DNA of 64,000 bases from Gammaproteobacteria bacterium (GCA_019654215.1 BPDI01000001.1:62001-126000), one strand, 5' to 3'. Shown: positions 18,646 to 28,785, counted from the first letter of the stretch. Numbers and translations are program-made. Notes: generated from the letters alone by a model not told the origin.

Positions 18646-19857
18646 ATGAACAAGATAAGAAAGCGTGTAATGACCGCAATCACGGCATTAACCGTGATCC
18701 TATTCGGTGGCACTGCCGTGCTTTCCCAATCACAATATCCTGCGAACCTTCTCGAGCAGAAAGGTAATTTCTCAGCCGGTGCAGCCCGTGCGTTGGGACA
18801 GTCATTTCGTGGTGTCGCTACCTCTGACGGCATTATCGAAGGTTTGTATCCAATTAAATCTACGGGTGTTTCTACAGCCCCAATTCGTGAAGCGGCTGAT
18901 GATTTTTTAGCGACTTTGAGCACAGCAGATCTTTCCCGAACTCATTTTGCAATTAACGACCCAGAGTGGCGTGATTGGTCCAATGTGGACGTCGGCATAT
19001 TTGCGCGGCGTGGCATGAGTTTTGAAGACATGAACGACACGCAAAAAGACGCAGCCTGGGATTTATTGCGTGTTGCGCTGAGTACTGAAGGATTGGAACA
19101 AACTCAAAACATCATAAAGACAGAACAAACATTATTCGAGATTAATGGAGAACCGATTCGATATGGAGTGGACAAGTACTACGTCACCATGATGGGTATT
19201 CCTTCTGCCGATGGCCCTTGGGGTTTTCAACTAGATGGCCATCATCTCGTCATTAACTATTTTGTATTGGGTGATCAGGTTGTAATGACACCAGCTTTTT
19301 GGGGTGGAGAACCTGTTTACGCGGATTCAGGCATGTACGAAGGCAACCATATTTTGCAGGAAGAACAGAATACCGGCTTGGAGCTCATGCAGTCTTTAAA
19401 TAGTTTGCAACAAGAGGTAGCAACAATTGATCCTAACAAGGTACGTAACAATCAAATTGCTGCCGCAAACCAGGATAATTTGACTTTGGACCATGAAGGT
19501 ATAAAAGGCAGCGAGTTAGACAGTCAGCAAAAACTTAAACTACTAAACGTCATTCGCTCATTTGTAGGGGCACTGCGTGATCCTCATGCTGAAGTAACCA
19601 TGGAAGAGATCGGTGCTCATATTGATGACACTTATTTCGCTTGGATAGGCGGCACTGATGATGACGCCATTTTTTATTATCGCGTGCACAGTCCTGTAGT
19701 GCTCATCGAATTCGATCATCAAGGGCCAGTTGGAACATTACACAAGAATGAGCCTGGTGTACCTACCAGGGATCATATTCACACCATAATACGGACACCG
19801 AATGGAAACGATTACGGCAAAGATTTATTGGCACAACATTTAGCGGAGGCGCATTAG
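18646..19857 (+). CDS. DUF3500 family secreted protein
   Basis: 403 residues with a signal peptide cleaved near VLS-QSQ. DUF3500 features: EWRDWSNVDVGIFARRGMSFEDMNDTQKDAAWDLLRVALS (residues 104-144), PWGFQLDGHHLVINYFVLGDQVVMTPAFWGGEP (190-222), and a C-terminal FAWIGG...FYYRVHSPVVLIEFDHQ...HIHTIIRTPNGNDYGKDLL. The several conserved His and Asp residues look like a metal site, but the family's function is unknown. Confidence 0.9.
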   Translation: MNKIRKRVMTAITALTVILFGGTAVLSQSQYPANLLEQKGNFSAGAARALGQSFRGVATSDGIIEGLYPIKSTGVSTAPIREAADDFLATLSTADLSRTHFAINDPEWRDWSNVDVGIFARRGMSFEDMNDTQKDAAWDLLRVALSTEGLEQTQNIIKTEQTLFEINGEPIRYGVDKYYVTMMGIPSADGPWGFQLDGHHLVINYFVLGDQVVMTPAFWGGEPVYADSGMYEGNHILQEEQNTGLELMQSLNSLQQEVATIDPNKVRNNQIAAANQDNLTLDHEGIKGSELDSQQKLKLLNVIRSFVGALRDPHAEVTMEEIGAHIDDTYFAWIGGTDDDAIFYYRVHSPVVLIEFDHQGPVGTLHKNEPGVPTRDHIHTIIRTPNGNDYGKDLLAQHLAEAH

Positions 19858-19883
19858 ATTATAGAGGGGATGCTGTTTATGTA

Positions 19884-20264
19884 ATGGCGGTATCTTATTA
19901 GTTTGATAATTCCTTTTTCATTCTGAGTGGTGTAGACGAATATATCGCATCCGATTTGAAAGGCAAATTAGGAGAAACCATTGTCAATCCATCATTTCTG
20001 GAAGACGCCAAGTTCATCCTCTATGTTAGTGCCTTTAAGTCACTGAGCGAACGAACCAATCCTGATGTAGATGACATGACGGTGTTTCTCAGCTTTCGAA
20101 GCGATAGATACGGAAACGCCTACGCTATTGTTGCGCAACAATCGTTACATTTCGGTCTTATACGCACGGGACCAGCGATCGCCGAGTTTCATGGTATGAA
20201 TACGATGGTATTTGAATATCTGGACGAAGCTGAAGTTTGGTTCGATTCCGGACAAACAATTTAA
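19884..20264 (+). CDS. STAS/SEC14-like small protein, in-frame amber codon near the start
   Basis: A frame starting at the ATG at 19884 reads MAVSY, then TAG (19899-19901), then FDNSFFILSGVDEYIASDLKGKL... to 20264, about 126 codons. The part after the amber codon can also start at TTG 19956. The shape (short strand, DLKGKLGETIVNPSFLEDAKFILYV, then AYAIVAQQSLHFGLIRTGPAIAE and a terminal F.YLDEAEVWF) resembles small SpoIIAA/STAS-like proteins, which end in FRDLDEALAWL-like segments. The assignment rests on shape only. The stop may be a sequence error or a real inactivation. Confidence 0.4.
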
Positions 20265-20286
20265 TTAGAGAAAGCGACTTATAAAA

Positions 20287-22104
20287 ATGAAATCAGTGTT
20301 AATTCAATCTGCTGCTCTGTCATTGGTATTGTCCAATGGCTTTGTTGCCGCGCAATCAACTAATCCCTTTGGTATTCCAACGGAAGAATCTTCCACTCCC
20401 ACCGCACACATCGTGGCCGCGCCAGGATCCCGCGCTCAAGGTTGGTTGAGCCAGGGCCGTTCTGAAGTCATCGCACGTCATGGCATTGTTGCAACCAGCG
20501 ATACTTTGGCTGCGCAGGCCGGGTTAGAAATTTTGCAAAATGGTGGCAACGCTATCGATGCAGCAGTCGCTGCTGGTGCAGTACTGGATGTGACCTCGCA
20601 AAACGACACGGGCATTGCAGGAGATTTGTTCGCACTAATATATGTAGCAGCTGAAGGTAAACTCTATGCTCTGAATTCTGCTGGTTGGGCGCCTGCCGGT
20701 TGGACTCCTGAATTTTTCAAAGATGATCTTGGGCTAGATAGAGTTCCCAGCTCAGGGGTTAATGCCGCTACCGTACCCGGTGCCATTTCCGGCTACGAGG
20801 CTATGTTAGAAAGATTCGGTACCATGGGATTCGAAGAAACTTTTGATCGAGCAGTCCAAATTGCTGAAGAAGGCTGGGGCCAAGGGGAGCGTCGCCATAG
20901 CGATCTAAGCTCTGCAGAACCTCGACTCTTGAATGACGATTATTCGTCCGGAGTATTTCTGGAAGACGGAAAAGTGCCTCCTTTATATAGCATTATTCGC
21001 AACCCAGATTTAGCAGATGCTTTGCGTCTTATTCAGGACCAGGGTCGCGATGCGTTTTACAAAGGCCCGATCGCTGATGCAATTGTTGCTCGAGTTCAGG
21101 CAGGCGGCGGAGTAATGACACATGCCGACCTTGCTGAGTTTGAATCGGAATGGGTTGAGCCAATCTCAACTAACTACCACGGCTACGATATTTTTCAGCT
21201 GCCTCCTCCTGGACAGGGTTGGGCTACTCTAGCGCTGTTAAATATTTTAGAAGTTTGCGCTCCGGTTCATGATTTAAACCTTGCGGCCTTGGGCCCGTCC
21301 AATCCTGATTACTGGCACTTCATGGTGGAGGCGAAGAAGCTAGCTTATTCAGACCTTCAGGCTTATAACGGGGACCCGCTCTTCGTTGATGTTCCCGTAG
21401 ACAAGTTGTTAGACAAATCCTATGCCGCCACCTTGTGTGATCGTATAGACATGAATAAAGCATCGCAGCCTTCGGTTAAAGGTGGTCTTGATGGTGGAAC
21501 GATTTACCTCACCACAGCTGATCGCTGGGGAAACATGGTTTCGTTTATTCACAGTATTTTTTCTGTGTACGGTTCTGCAGTCGCAATTCCACCTTATGGA
21601 ATGATTCTGCATAACAGAGGTGTGGCGTTTTCTCTTGAAGAAGATTCACCTAATGTTGTCGCTCCGAGAAAGAGACCGTTCCATACCATTATTGCTGGAT
21701 TTGTTATGCAGAATGGCGAGCCTTTAATGACCTTTGGCAACATGGGGGGTTCGGTTCAGCCGGAAACTCATGCCCAACATATGGTTAACGTGATCGATCA
21801 CGGTATGAATATTCAGATGACGACTGACGTTGCACGATTTACCCATAGTCAAAACAGTAATCGTTTATCGCTGGAGCACAGTCTATACAATTTAGTAGGC
21901 CGTGCCCTCGAAGCGAAAGGTCATGATGTGCGTCCAGTAAACGGTGGTTCAGTTGGTGGTTACCAGGGAATCTTGTTCACCAAAGATTCCAATTTGCCAG
22001 AACCAGTGTTTAATCAGCAGAGTATCGATGAAGATCATCCTGTTAATGGTATTTATCGAGCTGGCTCCGATCATCGCAAGGATGGCGGCGCGGTTGGCTG
22101 GTAG
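20287..22104 (+). CDS. ggt: Gamma-glutamyltransferase family protein
   Basis: 605 residues with a signal peptide (cleaved near VAA-QST), so periplasmic. The N-terminal block HGIVATSDTLAAQAGLEILQNGGNAIDAAVAAGAVLDV is characteristic of the family. The autoprocessing nucleophile is expected at Thr405 in GGTIYLTTAD (21499-21501), replacing the usual TTH.S; NMGGSVQPETHAQ supplies the glycine-rich oxyanion loop. The changed residues after the nucleophile suggest a member of the broader acylase branch rather than a classical glutathione enzyme. It lies 156 bases upstream of the cox cluster on the same strand. Confidence 0.9.
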   Translation: MKSVLIQSAALSLVLSNGFVAAQSTNPFGIPTEESSTPTAHIVAAPGSRAQGWLSQGRSEVIARHGIVATSDTLAAQAGLEILQNGGNAIDAAVAAGAVLDVTSQNDTGIAGDLFALIYVAAEGKLYALNSAGWAPAGWTPEFFKDDLGLDRVPSSGVNAATVPGAISGYEAMLERFGTMGFEETFDRAVQIAEEGWGQGERRHSDLSSAEPRLLNDDYSSGVFLEDGKVPPLYSIIRNPDLADALRLIQDQGRDAFYKGPIADAIVARVQAGGGVMTHADLAEFESEWVEPISTNYHGYDIFQLPPPGQGWATLALLNILEVCAPVHDLNLAALGPSNPDYWHFMVEAKKLAYSDLQAYNGDPLFVDVPVDKLLDKSYAATLCDRIDMNKASQPSVKGGLDGGTIYLTTADRWGNMVSFIHSIFSVYGSAVAIPPYGMILHNRGVAFSLEEDSPNVVAPRKRPFHTIIAGFVMQNGEPLMTFGNMGGSVQPETHAQHMVNVIDHGMNIQMTTDVARFTHSQNSNRLSLEHSLYNLVGRALEAKGHDVRPVNGGSVGGYQGILFTKDSNLPEPVFNQQSIDEDHPVNGIYRAGSDHRKDGGAVGW

Positions 22105-22219
22105 TAATGGGGAATTACTGTGAATAAACATAGGGAATGTGTCGTTTGCTTGGAAAATGCGAGCTTAAAAAATTCCTGAAACATCGCCATTTCTCGCCCG
22201 AAATTTTAAGCGACCGAGT

Positions 22220-22241
22220 AAAAGTATTGGGAAATACTTTT
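22220..22241 (+). terminator. Hairpin between the ggt and cox genes
   Basis: AAAAGTATT (22220-22228) and AATACTTTT (22233-22241) pair around GGGA. It is A/T-rich with only a short T run, 20 bases before the coxG start and just before its ribosome site. It could be a weak terminator or attenuator. Confidence 0.4.
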
Positions 22242-22260
22242 GAGAAGGAGTAGGTAGAAA

Positions 22261-22713
22261 ATGGAAATGATTTCAGAGCAGCGAATTCCTGCTTCACTAG
22301 ATGAAGTCTGGACTGCGCTAAATAACACGGAAATTCTTAAACAGGCCATGCCGGGCTGTGAGAGCTTCGATGCAGTGGAAGAGAACAAATTCGAAGCAAA
22401 GATTACCGCTAAAGTCGGGCCAGTAAAGGCCAAATTCAAATTTAATGTAGAAATGACAGACATCGATGCCCCCAATGGCTACACAATCATGGGAGAGGGG
22501 CAGGGTGGCGTCGCCGGATTTGCCAAAGGTTCTGCTAAAGTTGATCTAACTGAGGACGGAACTGACACAATTCTTGCCTACAATGTTCAGGCCAATGTCG
22601 GTGGTAAGCTCGCCCAGCTTGGGGCGAGATTAATTGATGGTGCAGCGAAGAAAATGGCCGACGAATTTTTCGGTAATTTCAATGAGTTGCTGAGTGATAA
22701 TGATTCCGCTTGA
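22261..22713 (+). CDS. coxG: CoxG-type SRPBCC protein of the molybdenum hydroxylase cluster
   Basis: 150 residues; GAAGGAG precedes the ATG. The protein opens with the family signature M..SEQRIPASLDEVWTALNNTEILKQAMPGCE and continues through GPVKAKFKFNVEM and GYTIMGEGQGGVAGFAKGSA. CoxG belongs to the SRPBCC lipid-binding fold and helps recruit or mature the molybdenum hydroxylase; its exact job is unresolved. Here it is the first gene of the cluster, which differs from the classic order. Confidence 0.9.
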   Translation: MEMISEQRIPASLDEVWTALNNTEILKQAMPGCESFDAVEENKFEAKITAKVGPVKAKFKFNVEMTDIDAPNGYTIMGEGQGGVAGFAKGSAKVDLTEDGTDTILAYNVQANVGGKLAQLGARLIDGAAKKMADEFFGNFNELLSDNDSA

Positions 22714-22804
22714 CCTCTGACTGCCAATCTCTGAAACTGACCGGCCCGCTTGAGTTAATCAAGTTATAAGAAAGAAGTAGTGGCACTTCACGTGCCCAAA
22801 AAAT

Positions 22805-22812
22805 GAAGGGAG
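22805..22812 (+). promoter_or_regulatory. Ribosome-binding site that fixes the coxS start
   Basis: GAAGGGAG lies 7 bases before the ATG at 22820. That ATG is one base out of frame with the rest of coxS, while the in-frame ATG at 22834 has no such site. This shows that 22820 is the true start and that a base is missing in between. Confidence 0.75.
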
Positions 22813-22819
22813 ATAGATC

Positions 22820-23289
22820 ATGCAAACCTTTCAATGAATGTTAACGGAGAGTCAATAAGTGGTGAGGTGGAAGACCGCATGCTGCTCGTTGAATTCCTGC
22901 GAGAACACTTACGACTGACTGGTACCCATGTGGGTTGCGATACGAGTCAATGTGGAGCCTGTGTTGTGCACGTGAATGGTGTGTCAGTTAAGTCCTGCAC
23001 AACGTTGGCTGTGCAAGCCGAGGGTGGAGACGTAACTACAATCGAAGGACTTGCTATTAATGGTGAGTTACATCCCATGCAACAAGCGTTTAAAGATAAC
23101 CACGGCCTGCAATGTGGTTTTTGTACGCCGGGTATGGTGATGAGTGCAATCGATATTGTTAACCGCAACGGAAGCGATGTTGACGAAGCAACAGTGCGTA
23201 AGGAATTAGAAGGTAATATCTGTCGCTGTACTGGTTATCACAATATTGTGAAAGCCGTTCACGCTGGCGCCAAGAATATGGGGGGCTAG
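22820..23289 (+). CDS. coxS: Molybdenum hydroxylase small subunit, 2Fe-2S (CoxS), frameshift at codon 4
   Basis: From 22820 the frame would read [12 protein letters not shown] if the TTT at 22828-22830 had one more T; as read it stops and the long frame starts at 22834 (151 residues). The plant-type 2Fe-2S site [16 protein letters not shown]...SC and the second cluster QCGFCTPGM...[12 protein letters not shown] (both [2Fe-2S]) are intact. It passes electrons from the molybdenum cofactor to the FAD subunit. It ends 3 bases before coxL. Confidence 0.9.
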
Positions 23290-23292
23290 CAT

Positions 23293-25648
23293 ATGGCTGA
23301 GAACGGAGTCGGCGCAAGTGTGCGTCGAAAAGAAGACTACCGATTCCTTACCGGAAAAGGGAGTTATACAGACGATTTGAATGTGGTTGGCCAAACTCAC
23401 GCCTACTTTGTGCGTTCACCTCACGCTCATGCCACTATCAACAGTATCGATACTGCAGCAGCTGCAGCAGCTGATGGAGTTGTTGCAGTATTGACCGGAG
23501 ACGACCTGGCTGCCGATGGCATTGGTCCATTGATTTGCGGCGTCAATGTTACTAGCGATGATGGGGAACCACATCGTGCGCCGGTTCATTCAGCATTAGC
23601 TCAGGGTAAAGTAAATTATGTTGGCGATCATGTTGCTGTGGTTATTGCTGAAACTCTTGCCGAGGCAAAAGATGCAGCAGAAAAAGTAGAAGTGGATTAC
23701 GGTATTCTCCCTGCCGTAACCGATACTGCAACAGCGGCCGATGATGACCAACAACAAATTCATGAGGTTGCACCAAATAATCAGTGTTATAACTGGCCGT
23801 TCGGTGATAAAGCAGCTGTTGATGCAGCTTTCGAATCAGCACACAAAGTTTCTTCTCTGGATTTGGTAAACAATCGCATGGTCACCAATCCAATGGAACC
23901 CCGTGCTGCTGCCGGGGAATACAACTCCGGCACTGAAGAAATCACATTACATTTAACGACACAAAATCCACATGTGCATCGTCTAGTAATGTCTGCATTT
24001 AATCAGTTGGCACCGGAGCACAAACTTCGCGTGGTTGGGCCGGATGTTGGTGGGGGTTTCGGGGTAAAGATTTTTCGTGTACTCCGAAGAGTTGGTTGTA
24101 GGCTGGGCCTGCCGTAAAGTAAATCGTCCGGTTAAATGGACTTCGGATAGGACTGAAGCGTTTTTAGCTGATGCCCACGGTCGTGATCATGTTGCCCATG
24201 CCGAAATGGCAATGGATAAAAACGGCAAGTTTCTGGCAATGCGGGTTAACACCACAGCAAATCTAGGTGCTTACCTGTCTACCTTTGCCACTATGGTACC
24301 GAGTTATCTCTATGCATTCTTGCTCGCGGGCCAATATTCAACACCCCTAATTTATTCCGAAGTTAAAGCGGTATTTACCAATACTGCTCCAGTAGACGCA
24401 GCGCGCGGTGCGGGCAGACCGGAAGCTACTTTTTTATTGGAGCGCTTAGTGGATGTTTGTGCTGAAGATATGGGATTGGATCCGGCTGAAATTCGCCGTC
24501 GCAATTTCATTCCTGTAGATGCATTTCCTTATCAAACTCCAGTTGTTCAGTGCTACGACTCGGGCGACTATAACGCTGCTTTAGACAAAGCATTGGCGTT
24601 GGCAGATTACGAAGGTTTTGCTGGCAGGGCTGAAGAAGCGAAGTCTCGAGGCAAGTGTCGCGGTATTGGTCTTTCTTCTTATGTAGAAGCTTGTGGTATT
24701 GCACCTTCTGCTGCAGTTGGCCAACTCGGTGCCGGCGTTGGGCTGTGGGAAAGCGCGCAGGTCCGATTTAATCCGACGGGTAACGTGCAGGTTTTCACGG
24801 GCACACATTCCCATGGGCAAGGTCATGAAACAACCTTTGCGCAATTGGTTACTGAGCAGCTCGGTGTGCCAATCGAAAATATCGAAGTGATTCATGGCGA
24901 TACTTCCAAAACGCAATTCGGTATGGGTACTTACGGTTCCCGTTCACTTGCAGTTGGTGGAGTTGCTATCGCCAAAGCTTGTGAAAAGCTCATTGAAAAA
25001 GGTAAGAAGATTGCTGCCCACGCTTTGGAAGCAGCCGAAGGCGACATTGAGTTTGCTGATGGCAACTTCGCTATAGCTGGAACAGACAAAGCAATGAATA
25101 TCGCTGAGGTGGCATTCAATGCTTATGTGCCTCATTCATATCCTGAAGGGTTGGAACCAGGCTTTGATGAAAATGCATTCTTCGATCCAATGAACTTTTC
25201 TTTTCCAGCGGGAACACATATCTGCGAAGTAGAAGTTGATCCTGATACGGGTGTAGTTGAGATCGTTAAGTATTCTGCGGTCGATGATTTCGGTAAGTTA
25301 ATTAATCCAATGATTGTCGAGGGACAAGTCCATGGCGGCATCGTTCATGGAGTGGGTCAGGCACTTTTAGAAGGTTGCCAGTACGACAGTGATGGTCAAT
25401 TAATAACTGCTTCTTATATGGATTACGCTATGCCCCGCGCTGACAACGTGCCTAGTTTCGATGTGGACTATGCGCCAACCAATCCTCCGCATAATCCCTT
25501 AGGTGTTAAAGGATGCGGAGAGGCAGGTGCCATTGGAGCACCACCTGCAGTTATCAATGCGATCAGTAATGCGTTGGGTATTAAACATATAGACATGCCA
25601 GCGACTCCGGAAAATGTGTGGCGTGCTGCGCAAACGGCAACTAGCTGA
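23293..25648 (+). CDS. coxL: Molybdenum hydroxylase large subunit (CoxL, form II-like), one frameshift
   Basis: Pieces 23293 to about 24071 and the frame of 24077-25648 join if one T is removed from the run at 24071-24075 ([20 protein letters not shown]). Full length is about 785 residues, as expected. The cofactor-binding loops [19 protein letters not shown] and GAGRPE are present; the active-site loop reads AARGAGR, near the AYRGAGR of form II proteins and not the AYXCSFR of true CO dehydrogenase. The catalytic Glu is expected in [16 protein letters not shown] near the end. Probable substrate: an N-heterocycle or aldehyde rather than CO. Confidence 0.9.
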
Positions 25649-25665
25649 GGAGTCAGGAGAGAGTT

Positions 25666-26460
25666 ATGTACAATTTTTCTTATCAAAAAGTATCCAGCAT
25701 TGCCGATGCGGTTGATGCAATTCAAAAAGCAGAAGATGGCAAATTCGTTGCCGGCGGTCAAACCATGTTGCCAACCATGAAGCATCGCCTTGCCAGTCCA
25801 AGCGATGTAATTGATTTGGGCGGTATTGATGAACTAAAAGGGATAAGTGTTGACGGAGATACAGTAACGATTGGCGCAATGACCACTCACGCCGAAGTAG
25901 CAGCATCAAGTGATGTGCAGGGAGCAATTCCTGCTCTTGCGAATCTGGCTGGCAATATTGGTGATCCGGCGGTGCGTAATCGAGGAACTCTCGGAGGGTC
26001 CATTGCCAATAATGATCCTGCTGCTGATTATCCGGCTGCGGTTATCGGGTTGGGTGCAACAGTCAAAACCAACAAGCGCGAAATCTCTGGTGATGAGTTT
26101 TTCACTGGCATGTTTGAAACTGCCTTAGAAGACGACGAAGTAATAACTGCAGTTTTGTTTCCGAAAGCTGATGCCTCTGCCTATATGAAATTTGAGAATC
26201 CTGCCTCACGCTATGCCATTGTTGGTGTATTTGTTGCCAGTTCAGGGGGTGCCGTGAAAGTGGGGGTTACCGGCGCTACTGCTTGCGCGCATCGCGGCAT
26301 GCGTTTGGAAGAAGCTCTTAATGGAAATTTTACTGCGGACGCTGTAGATGGAGTTGAAATTCCCATTGAGAAAATGAACTCCGATATTCATGCCAGCGCT
26401 GAGTACCGTGCACATCTGGTTAAAGTTATGACCAAACGAGCGGTGGAGGCTTGCTCATAA
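25666..26460 (+). CDS. coxM: Molybdenum hydroxylase FAD subunit (CoxM)
   Basis: 264 residues, slightly short for the family. FAD_binding_5 motifs: AGGQTMLPTMKHRLASP (residues 26-42) and NIGDPAVRNRGTLGGSIANNDPAADYPAA (102-130), where the pyrophosphate-binding loops lie. The C-terminal CO_deh_flav_C domain has KFENPASRYAIVGVF. It accepts electrons from the iron-sulfur subunit and passes them to quinone or another acceptor. Gene order S-L-M is that of form II clusters; form I uses M-S-L. A ribosome site (AGGAGAG) precedes the ATG. Confidence 0.92.
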   Translation: MYNFSYQKVSSIADAVDAIQKAEDGKFVAGGQTMLPTMKHRLASPSDVIDLGGIDELKGISVDGDTVTIGAMTTHAEVAASSDVQGAIPALANLAGNIGDPAVRNRGTLGGSIANNDPAADYPAAVIGLGATVKTNKREISGDEFFTGMFETALEDDEVITAVLFPKADASAYMKFENPASRYAIVGVFVASSGGAVKVGVTGATACAHRGMRLEEALNGNFTADAVDGVEIPIEKMNSDIHASAEYRAHLVKVMTKRAVEACS

Positions 26461-26463
26461 AAA

Positions 26464-27381
26464 ATGAGTACGGCAATACCTGCAAATATCGATGATATAT
26501 TGGCGCTGCTTAGCAATTCGGATTACATTGCCGATCGCTCATTAGCGACTACCTTGTTTTTGTCTTTGAAAATGGGCAAACCTCTTTTTCTCGAAGGAGA
26601 GGCAGGTGTCGGTAAAACAGAAATTGCAAAAGTTCTTTCTTCCGCATTGAATAGAAAGCTGGTTCGTTTGCAATGCTATGAAGGTTTGGATGTTGCTTCT
26701 GCCGTATACGAGTGGAATTACTCTAGGCAGATGATTGAAATTCGCCTTTCGGAAGCTGCTGGCTCCGTTGATAAAGAAAATCTCTCTGAAAACGTTTTCT
26801 CAAAAGAGTTTCTTATCGAAAGACCATTAATGCAGGCACTTAAATCCGATGGTGCAGGGTCACCAGTACTTTTAATAGATGAATTGGATCGTACTGACGA
26901 GCCGTTCGAGGCATTTCTGTTAGAAGTGTTATCGGATTTTCAGATTACCATTCCGGAAATAGGAACGATTAAAGCAGAAGAGCCGCCAATAGTAATCATC
27001 ACTTCTAATCGAACTCGAGAAATTCACGATGCATTAAAACGTCGCTGTCTTTACCACTGGGTAGACTATCCAAGTGCGGAGCGCGAGCTCGAAATTGTCA
27101 CCACAAAGTTACCTGGAATAGATAAAGAACTCAGCGCGCAGCTTGTAGCTTTCGTACAAAAACTACGCGACGAAGACTTGTTTAAATTACCTGGTGTTGC
27201 AGAAACACTCGATTGGGCCGATGCCCTCACTCAATTAGACAAAGTAACCCTGGATAGTGAAGCTATCGATAACACTCTCGGAACACTTCTTAAATATCAG
27301 GATGATATTGCTAAGATTCACGGCAGTGAAGCAGCGCAAATCCTGGAACAAGTGAAAGCGGAACTCGCTGAAGCGTCTTAA
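26464..27381 (+). CDS. coxD: MoxR-type AAA+ ATPase (CoxD)
   Basis: 305 residues, 3 bases after coxM. Walker A GEAGVGKTE at residues 45-53, Walker B LLIDELDRTDEPFEAFLLEVL near 138, sensor-1 ITSNRTREIHDALKRRCLYHWVDYP near 178. CoxD is a chaperone of the MoxR group that works with CoxE to install the sulfurated copper or mature the cofactor of the large subunit. It overlaps coxE by one base. Confidence 0.93.
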   Translation: MSTAIPANIDDILALLSNSDYIADRSLATTLFLSLKMGKPLFLEGEAGVGKTEIAKVLSSALNRKLVRLQCYEGLDVASAVYEWNYSRQMIEIRLSEAAGSVDKENLSENVFSKEFLIERPLMQALKSDGAGSPVLLIDELDRTDEPFEAFLLEVLSDFQITIPEIGTIKAEEPPIVIITSNRTREIHDALKRRCLYHWVDYPSAERELEIVTTKLPGIDKELSAQLVAFVQKLRDEDLFKLPGVAETLDWADALTQLDKVTLDSEAIDNTLGTLLKYQDDIAKIHGSEAAQILEQVKAELAEAS

Positions 27382-28574
27382 TGGTTCAAGCACCGATTGA
27401 AGGTCGAATCGCGGAAAACATAATGTATTTCGCACGACTCGTGCGCTCGGTCGGATTAGCAGTAGGGCCGGGCAAGGTTCTAGATGCAATAAAAGCAGTA
27501 GAACTCGTTGGCATCGGTTCCCAAGATGATCTCTATTGGGTTTTATTCTCGCTATTTGTCAATCGCTATGATCAACGAGAATTATTCGACCAGGCATTTC
27601 ATATTTTCTGGCGAAACCCCCGCATAATGGAGAGGATGATGGGGGCTATGTTGCCGACTGTTCGCATAGAACAAGACGACTTACAGGAGATGTCCCGCCG
27701 CCTGAGTGAAGCGATGGCTACGGGAAATGAATACTCGAAACCGAATCGGGATTCGGAGCAAATAGAATTCGATGCAAGTTTTACATTTTCGGATAACGAG
27801 GTTTTACAAGACAAAGATTTCGAAGATATGTCTGCAAAAGAAATCGCACAGGCTAAAAAAGCGATTGAGCAACTTCGTCTGCCAATAATGAATGTTTCAA
27901 CTCGCAGGTTTCAACGTAGTGGAACTAAACGGCAAGTTGATATGCGCACTACTCTGCGGGCCCCGCTTCGTTCCCTGGATTCTATACCGCTCAGATTTAA
28001 GAAACCAAAACTACGCCATCCTCCTCTCGTCATGCTGTGTGATATTTCTGGATCCATGAGTCAGTACAGCAGAATGTTTTTGCATTTCATGCACGCCATT
28101 ACCAATGATCGAGATCGTACGCATTGTTTCGTGTTTGGTACACGTTTAACGAATATTTCACGTCATCTTAAACATAGAGATATTGATCTTTCATTAGATA
28201 AGTCTTCCGGCGCAGTTAAAGACTGGTCCGGAGGTACTCGAATAGGATCTTGTCTGAAAGAATTCAATAATTTTTGGTCGCGCCGGGTTTTGGCACAAGG
28301 AGCGGTTTGTATTTTGATTACAGATGGACTGGACCGAGAAGAGGCTAAAGGATTGGAAAAAGAAATGGATCGCCTATCTAAATCTACTCGACGCTTAATT
28401 TGGTTAAATCCTTTATTGCGTTATGAGGGATTTGAACCAAAGGCAAAAGGAATAAAAGCCATTTTGCCCTACGTTGATGATTTTAAGACCGTGCATAATC
28501 TTCAAAGTCTTATGGACTTATCTGAAGTGCTTTCCCAAGCCGCAGAAGAAATTCACTATCCTTTAAGCGCTTAA
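27381..28574 (+). CDS. coxE: VWA-domain protein CoxE
   Basis: 397 residues, starting in the TAATG overlap with coxD. A von Willebrand A domain holds the MIDAS motif DISGSMS from Asp221, with HCFVFGTRLTNISRHLK, WSGGTRIGSCLKEF and LITDGLDRE further on. The N-terminal helical part contains repeated RR and LSEAMA segments. It is the partner of CoxD in maturation of the large subunit. Confidence 0.93.
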   Translation: MVQAPIEGRIAENIMYFARLVRSVGLAVGPGKVLDAIKAVELVGIGSQDDLYWVLFSLFVNRYDQRELFDQAFHIFWRNPRIMERMMGAMLPTVRIEQDDLQEMSRRLSEAMATGNEYSKPNRDSEQIEFDASFTFSDNEVLQDKDFEDMSAKEIAQAKKAIEQLRLPIMNVSTRRFQRSGTKRQVDMRTTLRAPLRSLDSIPLRFKKPKLRHPPLVMLCDISGSMSQYSRMFLHFMHAITNDRDRTHCFVFGTRLTNISRHLKHRDIDLSLDKSSGAVKDWSGGTRIGSCLKEFNNFWSRRVLAQGAVCILITDGLDREEAKGLEKEMDRLSKSTRRLIWLNPLLRYEGFEPKAKGIKAILPYVDDFKTVHNLQSLMDLSEVLSQAAEEIHYPLSA

Positions 28575-28575
28575 T

Positions 28576-28785
28576 ATGAACAGAGAACTAGGAAGAAAAA
28601 GCTATTGGATTGTTGCAGTCTATTTGTTGCTGTTGGCTTTAATCATTCCATGGTACTGGCCAGCAGATGAAGCAAGAATTTTGTTTGGATTCCCAATCTG
28701 GATTCTAGCCAGTCTTGGAGCATTGTTTTTAACTTCCTGTTTCACAGCCTGGTTGTGTTTTCGTAATAAAGGAAGTGCAGATTGA
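28576..28785 (+). CDS. DUF3311-like small membrane protein, likely symporter partner
   Basis: 69 residues, two membrane spans (residues 11-28 and 38-62) with WYWPADEARILFGFPIWI between. It directly follows coxE and overlaps the start of the sodium symporter by 4 bases. DUF3311 proteins are the small partner of many Na+/solute symporters; the match rests on size, topology and position. Confidence 0.7.
   Translation: MNRELGRKSYWIVAVYLLLLALIIPWYWPADEARILFGFPIWILASLGALFLTSCFTAWLCFRNKGSAD

Noticed and set aside
24581-24916. Antisense open frames within coxL
   Set aside because: Fully inside a well-conserved gene and without ribosome site; shadow frames.
22820-28574. True carbon monoxide dehydrogenase (form I)
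   Set aside because: CoxL lacks AYXCSFR and has AARGAGR; gene order is S-L-M rather than M-S-L.
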